From positions 1 to 15,450 of the forward strand of contig JASHYD010001327.1 of assembly GCA_030043175.1 (NCBI GenBank): a stretch of DNA of 15,450 nt, in the 5' to 3' direction. Position numbers and translations under genes: made by a program. Shown here piece by piece: positions 1 to 6,507 of this stretch. This DNA comes from Xanthobacteraceae bacterium (GTDB lineage Bacteria > Pseudomonadota > Alphaproteobacteria > Rhizobiales > Xanthobacteraceae). Under the pieces are notes generated by a model, which saw nothing but the letters and a program-made list of their open reading frames with translations, made no database searches and was not told the DNA's origin. The stretch's first letter is position 1. Each line of letters begins with the position of its first letter.

Positions 1-178
1 TGGAGGCGCGAAAGGTGTTGGGCTTCGGCAGCTCGGCCTCCATGCACAGGAACGTCCAGGTATTGCCGCGGAAGATGCGCTGCTGTTCCTCGTCATAAAG
101 TGCAGGATCGGAATAAACCCAATAGGGAACGCGCGTGAGGCCTTCCGGCGGCCATTGCCGCACGGCCGTGCGATTCAT
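1..178 (-). CDS. Rieske-type aromatic ring-hydroxylating dioxygenase alpha subunit, N-terminal fragment
   Basis: This is a partial gene: 59 codons are visible and the rest lies beyond the left edge. The fragment starts MNRTAVRQWPPEGLTRVPYW and continues with YSDPALYDEEQQRIF and WTFLCMEAELP, the segment that precedes the Rieske [2Fe-2S] domain in ring-hydroxylating oxygenase large subunits. Such enzymes are cytoplasmic and dihydroxylate aromatic acids using electrons from a reductase. The Cys/His iron-sulfur ligands and the mononuclear iron site would be outside the window, so substrate and activity cannot be judged. The ATG at 176-178 has a GGAG ribosome site about 9 nt upstream, and lies 16 bp after the stop of the Bug receptor gene on the same strand, so the two are probably cotranscribed. 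Family assignment rests on my recognition of the N-terminal pattern only. Confidence 0.75.
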   Translation of the reverse strand, partial: MNRTAVRQWPPEGLTRVPYWVYSDPALYDEEQQRIFRGNTWTFLCMEAELPKPNTFRAS

Positions 179-194
179 GAGATGCTCCGTAATC

Positions 195-1196
195 TCACTC
201 CAACTTGACGTCTGCGGCCTCGATGACTGTTCGCCATCGCACCACCTCCTCGCGCATGAACTGCGCCATCGCGTCCGGGTCGCTGCCGACCGGCTCTGCC
301 GAGAGATCGTCGAATCGCTTGCGGACGTCCGGCGACCGGATCGCTTCGGCAATATCGGCGCTGATCTTGTCGGCGATATCGCGCTGCGTCTTCGGCGGTG
401 CGGCGACGCCGAACCACGCCGCCGAAGAAAATCCCGGCAGCACCTCCGCGATCGCGGGCACCTCGGGGAGCGCCGCCCTGCGCTGCTCCGTGGCGACCCC
501 GAGCAATCGCAATTGGCCGCTGCGCACCAGCGGCAGCGAAACGCCGAGGTTGTCAAACATGATATCGCAATCGCCGGCGAGCAAGCCTTGCAGCGCCGGC
601 GCAGTGCCCCGATAGGGTACGTGCACGAACTCAACCTTTGCCATCAACTGGAACATTGCTGAAGTAAGATGCGAGGTGGTGCCGTTGCCCTGTGTTGCTG
701 ACGTAATTTTGCCCGGATTGGCGCGCGCGGAGGCGATGAAGTCGGCAAGGGTTAAGGCGCTGACCTTGCGAGGGCTTACCATCAGGCCGGTCGGCACAAT
801 GCCCATCACCGAAATCGGCACGAAAGCGCCCGGATCATAGCCGAGTCGGCGATAGAGGTTCTGGTTGATGACGAAAGGCGGCGCTGGCGAGGAGAACAGC
901 GTATAACCGTCCGGCTCTGCGTGAAATGCCGCCTCGGCCCCGACATTGCCCCCGGCCCCCGCCCGGTTCTCGATTATCACGGACTGTCCCCATTTGCGCG
1001 ACAGGAAGTCGAACACGATGCGTGGCATAGTGTCTGCTGTCCCACCGGCCGGAAAGGGCACGATGACTTTGACGGAGCGATGAGGATAATCAAGCGCCGC
1101 GGCGGCGGTCGCAAGTGCTACAACGAATGCACTGCCGCTCAAGAGCGAGATGCCAAGTTTGACTGCTCGACAGCTCAAGCCGATGACGACTCCCAC
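195..1196 (-). CDS. Bug/TctC-family tripartite tricarboxylate transporter substrate-binding protein
   Basis: A periplasmic solute receptor of 333 residues, normal for the Bug family. An N-terminal signal peptide (hydrophobic stretch about residues 14-34, Ala-rich end before LDYP) is followed by family landmarks: VIVPFPAGGTADTMPR near the mature N-terminus, GAGGNVGAE, and PDGYTLF, then a C-terminal lobe ending in VKLE. Bug proteins bind carboxylates such as aromatic or dicarboxylic acids, usually delivering them to a TctAB permease; no permease gene is visible here. The start is a GTG at 1194-1196. The sequence AAAGGTGGGAG overlaps that GTG and could instead serve a TTG at codon 7, so the exact start is uncertain. 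The next gene on the same strand begins 16 bp later and encodes a ring-hydroxylating oxygenase, suggesting the ligand is an aromatic carboxylate. That substrate is inferred, not shown. Confidence 0.9.
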   Translation of the reverse strand: MGVVIGLSCRAVKLGISLLSGSAFVVALATAAAALDYPHRSVKVIVPFPAGGTADTMPRIVFDFLSRKWGQSVIIENRAGAGGNVGAEAAFHAEPDGYTLFSSPAPPFVINQNLYRRLGYDPGAFVPISVMGIVPTGLMVSPRKVSALTLADFIASARANPGKITSATQGNGTTSHLTSAMFQLMAKVEFVHVPYRGTAPALQGLLAGDCDIMFDNLGVSLPLVRSGQLRLLGVATEQRRAALPEVPAIAEVLPGFSSAAWFGVAAPPKTQRDIADKISADIAEAIRSPDVRKRFDDLSAEPVGSDPDAMAQFMREEVVRWRTVIEAADVKLE

Positions 1197-1400
1197 CTTT
1201 GCCTAATCCCAGGTTGGAACGGGTCGATCCCAACAGTATGCACCCTCCGGTGGGCGATATCCATCTGGTTCATGGAGATGGGCCATGACCTCAATTTCCC
1301 GACCCGCCCGCTTCGCATGCCGCCGGTTCCAGTTTCTTGCTATCACTCAGCGCTGGATTGCAACTCGGCCGCCCCGGCCTGACGGGAATGCGCGCGCCGA

Positions 1401-1983
1401 TCAGTTCGGGTTGCGTCGGGCGCCGAACTGTGACGACTTCGTCTTTGATGAAGCGACCGGGGCGTTATTGCGCTGACTTGCCTTGGCGCCGAAAATCTTT
1501 GCGTACCATGCCTGACTTTGCGGGATCGCCGCTTCCGGCAAGAAGAAGTGGACGTGCTCGCTCTCAATCGGCGCCGACTGGTTCTTGTTTTCCAGAATTT
1601 CGATGCGCAAGCCGTCCGGCGTGTTGACGTAGGCCTGATCGAGGCGGCCGCTGTTTCCGGGCTCCACCGGCACCCCCGCGGCCTTCCACTTGGCCACCTC
1701 TTCCTGCACGTTGTCAACGATGGAACCGACAGGGTTGACCACCGATTGTGTCGAGATGATCATGACGCCCGGGAACAATACGCGATAACGCCCGCCGGCC
1801 TGAAATGCCTTGCCGCCCATTGCGACCAAGGTCTTCTCGTTGGCGGCAACGTCCTTCGAGTTAAGATGCCCGTGTCCGTTGGTCACGCCGGCCGCGTTGA
1901 ACCCGAACGGCTGCGCGGCGGGCCGCCCCGACCGCGAGGAGGGTTGATGCAAACAAAACGCCTGCGAGCAATGTGGCGTTCAT
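1401..1983 (-). pseudogene. Secreted VOC (glyoxalase/bleomycin-resistance-like) family protein, frameshifted and 3'-truncated
   Basis: The main open frame (from 1952) encodes a recognisable VOC module: AQPFGFNAAGVTNGHGHLNS, DNVQEEVAKWKAAGVPVEP, LDQAYVNTPDGLRIEILE, and the beginning of a second module, HVHFFLPEAAIPQSQAWYAK. VOC proteins use paired beta-alpha-beta-beta-beta modules to hold a metal. The natural start seems to be the ATG at 1981-1983, which has an excellent GGGAGGA ribosome site and encodes a signal peptide, MNATLLAGVLFASTLLAVG. That start is one base out of frame with the VOC body; removing one base, for example from the CCCC run at 1926-1929 (plus strand), restores a fused secreted protein. 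At the 3' end the second module stops after about 25 residues and reads into unrelated sequence (ASSKTKSSQFGARRNPN). Family members I know carry a complete second module. I read this as a broken gene; a sequencing error could explain the first defect but not the truncation. Confidence 0.65.
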
Positions 1984-1987
1984 CAAT

Positions 1988-1994
1988 TCCTCCC
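1988..1994 (-). promoter_or_regulatory. Ribosome binding site GGGAGGA for the VOC gene
   Basis: On the minus strand GGGAGGA lies 4 nt before the ATG at 1983. It is the reason for placing the original VOC start here and not at the in-frame ATG at 1952, which has no comparable site and would begin without a signal peptide. Confidence 0.6.
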
Positions 1995-2010
1995 TGAGCT
2001 GGCTGAGGCC

Positions 2011-2373
2011 CTATCCGAACAGCGCCCTACTGATCGCCTCCGGGGTGGTCGGCTTTTCGCAGCGCTTCACGCCCGCGAAGCGAGCCGGAACAGCGTTGGC
2101 ATCATAGCCGGTCGTAAAGACGAAAGGTATGCCCCGGGCCGTCAGTGCATCGGCCACCGGATAGGCCATCTCGCCACGCAGATTGACGTCGAGGATAGCG
2201 GCGTCCAATTCCGTGTGCTCGACGGCCTCCAGCGCAGCTCGCACGTTGGAAGCAGGCCCGACGACGTGAGCTCCCGCCGCCTCCAAATATGCCGACATGT
2301 CCATTGCCACCAGGTACTCGTCCTCGACCACCAAAACACGTTTGTCCGAAAGCCGTGACATTGTAGTGGTCAT
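2011..2373 (-). CDS. Single-domain response regulator (CheY-like receiver)
   Basis: A 120-residue stand-alone receiver domain with no output domain. Key residues are present: acidic pair E17/D18 in VLVVEDEY, phosphoacceptor D62 in AAILDVNLRG, switch Thr in FVFTTGYD (T87/T88) and K107 in CEKP. Such proteins act by protein interaction or as phosphate sinks for a partner kinase. The start chosen is the ATG at 2371-2373, which overlaps the kinase stop in an ATGA arrangement and has AGGAG 8 nt upstream; a longer frame reaching 2424 would lie inside the kinase gene and is not needed. The overlap implies translational coupling with the upstream HWE kinase, its likely phosphodonor. The output of the pair is unknown, since no DNA-binding or enzymatic effector domain is present. 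Confidence 0.9.
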   Translation of the reverse strand: MTTTMSRLSDKRVLVVEDEYLVAMDMSAYLEAAGAHVVGPASNVRAALEAVEHTELDAAILDVNLRGEMAYPVADALTARGIPFVFTTGYDANAVPARFAGVKRCEKPTTPEAISRALFG

Positions 2374-3560
2374 GATCGGCGCTCCTGCCTTGTGTCCGTG
2401 CCGAGCGGCAGCGCTATCGAGCACCGCAAACCCGTCTCGTCAAGCTGGTAGCGGCTCTCGGCGCCGTGCGAGTACGGAAGCGCCTGCTCGATGAAATCGC
2501 GTCCGTAGCCCTTGGGGCCCGGCGGTGCGCCAGCGCGACGGCCGTTCTCTTCGACCCAGTTGAAAACCAGCCACACGGAGTTGCGTCGCCGTTCCAACTT
2601 CCATGCAATCCGCAGCCGGCCCTGTTCGGTCGCCAGCGCGCCGTATTTTCGAGCATTGATCGCAAGCTCATGCAAGGCCAACGCCAGCGTCTGTACGATG
2701 GAGCTGCGGAGCCGGACCTCAGGGCCTGCGATATCCACCTGCTCAAGGCTCACATCAGGCCCAAGCGCGTCAAGCTCCATCCGTACCAGCAAGCTGATGG
2801 TGATCGGCTCCTGCTCGGCGCGGGACAGCAGCCCCTGCACCCGCGAGAGCGCGCCGAGGCGATCATCGATTCCCCGCTTGAACGCGTCCGGGCTGGCGCA
2901 GGCAGCCAGTGTGTTGCTGATAATGGACCGCACCACGGCAATCAGATTGCGGGTGCGGTGCTGCAACTCGGCGACCATAAGCGCCATGCGCGCCTGGCTC
3001 TCCGCGAGCGCGACCTCCGCACACGCGCGCTCGGCCGCCCACCAGACGCACTGCGCCACCTCGCGGGTGAGTGCCAGGTCGTGGGCGGTCCATTCGCGGC
3101 GTGCGGCACTGTGCACCTCGAACGCTCCCACCAATCGGGCATTCTTGATCAGCGCCACGCCCGTGAAGGCAGCAATCTCGGCCGCTCCGAGCGTTGCCCG
3201 CTCGGTCTCCGTGAGTCTCGGATCAGATGCGACATCATCCACTACGATTGTTTCGCCGCGCCGGTAGGCCTCAACGACGGCTTGTCCGAACGCCGAGACC
3301 GGACCGCGCGCCGAGCATGAGGCGACACCACTCGCATAGCCCTGCCGCACAAGGAACTCATCGCCGTCTATATCCGCATAACTAACGCGATTGGCGCCGA
3401 GATGCTCGCCCAGCATTCGGCACGCCGCCAGGATGATCTCACCGGGATCATGCAGCTGCCGCAGCGTATCGCTCAGCTTGAGCATGAACGCGTGCTGCTC
3501 CTCGCCATGGCCACCACCGACGGGCCAAACACGCAGACTTGAGGCAGCATCGCTTGCCAT
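2370..3560 (-). CDS. GAF-domain HWE-family sensor histidine kinase
   Basis: A 396-residue cytoplasmic kinase with no membrane segment. Residues about 25-175 form a GAF sensor domain (LGEHLGANRVSYADIDGDEF early, GAFEVHSAARREWTAHD late), followed by a helix leading to the phosphoacceptor H201 in ELQHRTRNLIAVVRSI. The ATP-binding part shows the HWE signature: N-box LALHELAINARKYGAL (H297, E298, N302) and the W-x-E motif in VFNWVEENG (W335, E337), then the glycine-rich GYGRDFIEQAL. These features are diagnostic of HWE kinases, common in rhizobia. The start ATG at 3558-3560 has only a weak GGA upstream and sits directly after a 15-bp tandem repeat in which each copy carries an in-frame TAA, so no earlier in-frame start is possible. 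The gene overlaps the response regulator by 4 bp, making a two-gene signalling unit. Input signal unknown; GAF domains often bind small molecules or chromophores. Confidence 0.92.
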   Translation of the reverse strand: MASDAASSLRVWPVGGGHGEEQHAFMLKLSDTLRQLHDPGEIILAACRMLGEHLGANRVSYADIDGDEFLVRQGYASGVASCSARGPVSAFGQAVVEAYRRGETIVVDDVASDPRLTETERATLGAAEIAAFTGVALIKNARLVGAFEVHSAARREWTAHDLALTREVAQCVWWAAERACAEVALAESQARMALMVAELQHRTRNLIAVVRSIISNTLAACASPDAFKRGIDDRLGALSRVQGLLSRAEQEPITISLLVRMELDALGPDVSLEQVDIAGPEVRLRSSIVQTLALALHELAINARKYGALATEQGRLRIAWKLERRRNSVWLVFNWVEENGRRAGAPPGPKGYGRDFIEQALPYSHGAESRYQLDETGLRCSIALPLGTDTRQERRS

Positions 3561-3590
3561 GTTTCCACGCCATTAGTTTCCACGCCATTA
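3561..3590. repeat. Perfect 15-bp tandem duplication at the kinase start
   Basis: The unit GTTTCCACGCCATTA occurs twice without change at 3561-3575 and 3576-3590, ending directly at the kinase start codon. Read on the minus strand it is TAATGGCGTGGAAAC twice, which puts two ATGs in another frame and two TAA stops in the kinase frame just before the start. It probably arose by slippage, and may affect kinase translation initiation. Confidence 0.85.
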
Positions 3591-3671
3591 CATGCGACCG
3601 AGGACCATTTCCGGCGAACCGGACTACCGACGCAGACGCAAGCTCACCGCTGCGGCCAGCGGCTCGACCCG

Positions 3672-3732
3672 CGTTTGAAGCCGTTCCCAGGCGATTCTCG
3701 TTCAGCCGGCTATCGCTGCCCTGCTTCAAACG
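3672..3732. repeat. Long imperfect hairpin with 10-bp perfect outer arms
   Basis: CGTTTGAAGC at 3672-3681 is exactly complementary to GCTTCAAACG at 3723-3732. Inside, GCGAT (3691-3695) can pair with ATCGC (3712-3716). It lies upstream of the kinase operon and could be part of its 5' leader or a small RNA. No function is known. Confidence 0.5.
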
Positions 3733-3819
3733 GGTTCCCCACGCACGGGAGCGAGGAACTTACCGTAAGGCATCGCCGGTTGAATGTGAATTAATGCTGA
3801 ATTGCATGGGTTCCACCAC

Positions 3820-3838
3820 GGAAATCTGAAATATTTCC
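3820..3838. promoter_or_regulatory. AT-rich inverted repeat, possible operator
   Basis: GGAAAT at 3820-3825 and ATTTCC at 3833-3838 form a 6-bp dyad with a 7-nt spacer in the most AT-rich part of this gap. The spacing would suit a dimeric regulator, but there is no direct evidence for binding. Confidence 0.25.
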
Positions 3839-3843
3839 TGTGC

Positions 3844-3877
3844 CCTGCCGGCTGTCAAAAGCTGACAGCCAGGCAGG
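3844..3877. repeat. Strong 14-bp hairpin with one bulge
   Basis: GGCTGTCA (3850-3857) and TGACAGCC (3863-3870) pair perfectly around a 5-nt loop. The stem continues with CCTGCC (3844-3849) against GGCAGG (3872-3877) after one bulged A. No U-tract follows on either strand, so it is not a textbook intrinsic terminator. It may be a palindromic repeat or the folded part of a transcript. Confidence 0.6.
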
Positions 3878-4287
3878 CCGGCCGCCACGCAGGTCGCGAC
3901 CCTATCGGCCAGCAACTCCCTCGGCCGCCGGCCGGCCCATGATCGCCCCCACTGGGTCAGTCCGTCGGTCGCAGCCGATCTGCATCATGCAGGCGCGGCG
4001 CAAGCCGCCGATCGGCCAATCGCGCACGCCTCGGTATCGGTCGCCGAAGCGTGCGGGTTCCTTGCTTATCGCAGCGCCGAACTCGAGGGTAAAGTTTCAT
4101 CCGCAGAGCTCTGCCGGTGGGGAACTCACGGATGATGCCCAAGGAGCTTGGTTTGATCGGCGAGAAGCGCACCGGCCCCGCCCGGCCCGGCATATGGTGG
4201 ACACGGGCCGGCAAGAGCGCGCCTTTGCCCACCGTAAAGTTCCCTGACGCTATCCACTTCCACGCGCCCGTGAAAAGGCCTGTGGCG

Positions 4288-4884
4288 TCACTTCGTCGTT
4301 TTCAGGTATGCCTGCGACTCCGCCTCGTCCCTGGTCGGCGTTACCTTGTCGGGATCGATGCGCACCATCACGTAGTCGATGTGATCGTCGATCTTCGTAA
4401 ACCAGTGCCCGGTGCCGGCCGGAATGACCACCACGTCGCCGGGTTTTAGCTGATAGGCCACGCCATTGCGGATGGTCTCGCCGTTATTGCCTGGTCCATT
4501 GAACTGCCGGACAGTTTCCGATGTCGCAGGCCGTCGCTTCATCCCGACGATATCGGGACCAAGCACCAGCGTGGCTGACCCATCGATGATGTGATAGACC
4601 TCGCTGACGAGATCGTGTTCGGCAACCGATTCCGCTGCCGGCGCATCGAGCTTGCCGCGATGCACCATGCCGATGCCGATGTGGGCCTTGCCGATGTCGA
4701 TGTCGCGCACCTGTTGATCGACTCGCTTCTCGGCGATCGCTTTCTTGGTATAGGCCTGCAGCTCCGCAAGCGGAATGTAGGTCCCCGGGCACATCTTGCA
4801 GCTCGGTTGCGGCTCATTGCTCTGCGCGGCAAGCGGAGTGACGAGGCAAATGGCGGCCGCGAATCCCAACATCATGCTTTTCAT
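4288..4884 (-). CDS. Secreted cupin-domain protein
   Basis: A 198-residue protein with a clear signal peptide (MKSMMLGFAAAICLVTPLAA, cleavage before Q21 or nearby), so it is probably periplasmic. After a Cys pair, C29-K-M-C32 followed by PGTY, comes a single cupin beta-barrel. Motif 1 is degenerate: H90, E95 and G102 in EHDLVSEVYHIIDG. Motif 2 is complete: G149, P155, G157 and H160 in PGDVVVIPAGTGHWF. Cupins usually bind a metal and act as dioxygenases, isomerases or ligand sensors; the substrate here cannot be told. The start is an ATG with GGGAGG about 6 nt upstream. The gene stands alone, with long gaps on both sides. The Cys pair next to the mature N-terminus could form a disulfide or bind metal, an inference only. 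Confidence 0.85.
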   Translation of the reverse strand: MKSMMLGFAAAICLVTPLAAQSNEPQPSCKMCPGTYIPLAELQAYTKKAIAEKRVDQQVRDIDIGKAHIGIGMVHRGKLDAPAAESVAEHDLVSEVYHIIDGSATLVLGPDIVGMKRRPATSETVRQFNGPGNNGETIRNGVAYQLKPGDVVVIPAGTGHWFTKIDDHIDYVMVRIDPDKVTPTRDEAESQAYLKTTK

Positions 4885-5263
4885 GCTAACCTCCCGATTT
4901 TGGTAGATGCTGCGCTCGTGGTGGCGGTTGTTCGGATCGACGAGCGTGCCGACTCTGAAACCAGATACTGCGCCGCCAGCATAAAGCGGTTGCCGAGCAT
5001 CGACAAGCTCACCGAATTTTCAGCGCGGCGAAGCCATTCAAAGGGCGAGGAGGAAGCGCGCGCTGGCTCCGTTGCTCGACAATACTGCTTGATGATCGCC
5101 AATGGACTTGAAGGCATTGATCAGCACCAAAACCAGCCACTCCAACGCCGCTGCAGGAATATCTTGCGCCGGTATTTGCGAGGCAGACCAAATGAACGAT
5201 AATCCTGGAAATGCTGTGTGTTTGGCGTCGATAGCTTGCATTGCCTCGCGGAGCGAGTAGGCT

Positions 5264-5277
5264 GGAAGGATCCTTCC
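5264..5277. promoter_or_regulatory. 14-bp perfect palindrome, possible operator
   Basis: GGAAGGATCCTTCC reads identically on both strands. It lies about 210 bp before the substrate-binding protein start and about 40 bp before an AT-rich, -10-like patch. That position suits a regulator site; no regulator gene is adjacent. Confidence 0.35.
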
Positions 5278-5363
5278 GACCGATGCGACGTCAAGCGAGA
5301 GCGGTTCATTTCATCTAAAATTACTGTTGCCGGATCGACCGTGAGACGCGGCGACGTTTCACG

Positions 5364-5423
5364 GCCGGCATGAAAGCCGGCGTGAAGGCCGGCATGAAGG
5401 CCGGCATGAAGGCCGGCATGGCC
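5364..5423. repeat. Five copies of a 12-bp tandem repeat (GCCGGCATGAAG)
   Basis: Units begin at 5364, 5376, 5388, 5400 and 5412. Copies 3 and 4 are identical; copies 1, 2 and 5 differ by one to three bases, mostly at the ends. Each begins with the palindrome GCCGGC. In the plus frame that starts at 5370 it reads as repeated Met-Lys-Ala-Gly. Being a multiple of three, changes in copy number would keep that frame. Confidence 0.9.
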
Positions 5424-5474
5424 CCCGGCGCCCATCGTGTGCCGAACTGTTGGAGCTTGGCGGAGGCCCTTGTT

Positions 5475-5479
5475 GGAGG
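5475..5479 (+). promoter_or_regulatory. Ribosome binding site GGAGG for the substrate-binding protein
   Basis: GGAGG lies 8 nt before the GTG at 5488. It decides the start of this gene: the upstream in-frame ATG at 5437 has no comparable site and would add an unlikely N-terminus before the signal peptide. Confidence 0.65.
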
Positions 5480-5487
5480 AACCGAGC

Positions 5488-6507
5488 GTGCAAAGGAAAC
5501 ATTGCAATGAACATCTGCGCGGATTGCCTGGATGGCTTGCCGCCTTGGGGCTCCTGCTCGCGAACTGGTCACAGCCGATGGCCGCCGCGGAGCTGACGCA
5601 TCTCAGGGTCGGCATTTCCGAGCCCGTGAATACGGTGCTCGCCCTGTGGATGGCGCAGGACGCAGGGTTTTATGCGGCCCACGGCCTCGAGGTGGAAATC
5701 CGCAACATGAATGGCGGCAGCCGGGGTGCGCAGGAACTGCAATCCGGCCACATCGACGTCATGCATGTCGGACTCTCCTCAGTGATCAAGCTCAACCAGG
5801 ACGGCGGCGATCTGCGCACCATCGCGTCGCTCAGCAATGTCATCCGGTTCACCTTCTTCGCCGCACCCGGCGTGAAGACCTCTGCCGAGCTCAAAGGCGG
5901 CGTGATCGGGGTCAGCGCCTTCGGTTCGGAAAGCGATTCCACCGTTACGCTGGCGCTTGCCCGCCTGGGCATGCGGCGGGATGATGTCGTCCTCAAGGAG
6001 TATGGCGGCGGCATGCGGCGCCTGGCGGCCCTCAAGTCGGGCGAGATCAAAGGCACCGCGATCAACGAGCCGGTGGCCAGCCTCGCTCGTGAGGCTCGCC
6101 TCACCGCGATGGTCGACCTTGCGGCCGAGCACATCCCGTGGCTGTTCAGCAGCATCGTGGTGAAGGCGAACTCTCTGCAAAGCCGACGCGATGTGCTGGT
6201 GCGGTTTCTCAAAGCCTCGGTCGAGGGCAATTATCTGGCTGTGACCGACGAGAAGCGTGCCAAGGAGGTGCTGGCCCGGGAGGCGGGGATCGTCGAGGCG
6301 AAGATCATCGATGCGAGCTATGACGACTTCAAGCAGCAGTCGCCCGTCAATCTCGAGCCGTCGAGGCCGGGCGCTCAAAACATCATCGACCAGTTTCCGG
6401 TGCTCAAGAGCCGCAATCTCGACGACTACATCGACGACGGCATTCTCGGCGAGTTGAAGCGAGAAGGCTTATTCGCTGAGATGCAGCGCAAATACGCGAA
6501 GCGCTGA
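5488..6507 (+). CDS. ABC transporter substrate-binding protein, SsuA/NMT1-like (orphan)
   Basis: A 339-residue periplasmic receptor starting at GTG 5488. The signal peptide has a basic/polar start (MQRKHCNEHLRG), a hydrophobic core LPGWLAALGLLLA and a likely cleavage near AAA-ELTH. The mature part has the NMT1/THI5-SsuA pattern: LRVGISEPVNTVLALWMAQD, GFYAAHGLEVEI, then GSRGAQELQSGHIDVMHVGL and the second lobe with INEPVASLAREARL. Family members capture sulfonates, taurine, nitrate, pyrimidine precursors or aromatic acids and hand them to a permease-ATPase pair. No such genes are adjacent, so partner and ligand are unknown. Repeats and a palindrome lie upstream. The gene converges with the NUDIX gene downstream. 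Confidence 0.88.
   Translation: MQRKHCNEHLRGLPGWLAALGLLLANWSQPMAAAELTHLRVGISEPVNTVLALWMAQDAGFYAAHGLEVEIRNMNGGSRGAQELQSGHIDVMHVGLSSVIKLNQDGGDLRTIASLSNVIRFTFFAAPGVKTSAELKGGVIGVSAFGSESDSTVTLALARLGMRRDDVVLKEYGGGMRRLAALKSGEIKGTAINEPVASLAREARLTAMVDLAAEHIPWLFSSIVVKANSLQSRRDVLVRFLKASVEGNYLAVTDEKRAKEVLAREAGIVEAKIIDASYDDFKQQSPVNLEPSRPGAQNIIDQFPVLKSRNLDDYIDDGILGELKREGLFAEMQRKYAKR

Larger units (their letters stand above)
3561..4287. other. 727-bp intergenic region without a recognisable gene
   Basis: This gap separates two minus-strand genes, the HWE kinase and the cupin gene. Short open frames exist on both strands but none has a start with a ribosome site or a family I recognise. It contains a tandem 15-bp duplication at the kinase end and three inverted repeats (3672-3732, 3820-3838, 3844-3877). 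The segment around 3780-3840 is clearly more AT-rich than its surroundings and may hold the promoter for the kinase operon. The part 3880-4287 shows nothing I can assign; it could be decayed coding DNA. Confidence 0.6.
4885..5487. other. 603-bp intergenic region between divergent genes
   Basis: It separates the minus-strand cupin gene from the plus-strand substrate-binding protein gene, so it should hold promoters for both. I see a 14-bp palindrome (5264-5277), a small hairpin CTCGC-GGA-GCGAG (5245-5257), an AT-rich patch near 5305-5325 (TCTAAAAT at 5314-5321) that could be a -10 region, and a 12-bp tandem repeat (5364-5423). The segment 4890-5240 holds no recognisable gene on either strand. 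Confidence 0.6.

Noticed and set aside
2466..3320. Plus-strand frame of 284 residues opposite the HWE kinase
   Set aside because: The kinase frame contains all HWE motifs; the opposite frame has no protein-like pattern.
3752..3778. General stress (EcfG-type) promoter, GGAAC followed by GGTT
   Set aside because: The spacing and the second box do not match the GGAAC-N16/17-CGTT pattern, and the orientation points into a gap with no gene.
4117..4449. Short plus-strand frame starting MGNSRMMPKELGLIGEK
   Set aside because: It runs into the cupin gene on the opposite strand, lacks a ribosome site, and no family is recognisable.
5364..5423. CRISPR-like repeat
   Set aside because: The 12-bp units are directly joined without spacers and no cas genes are near; it is a simple tandem repeat.
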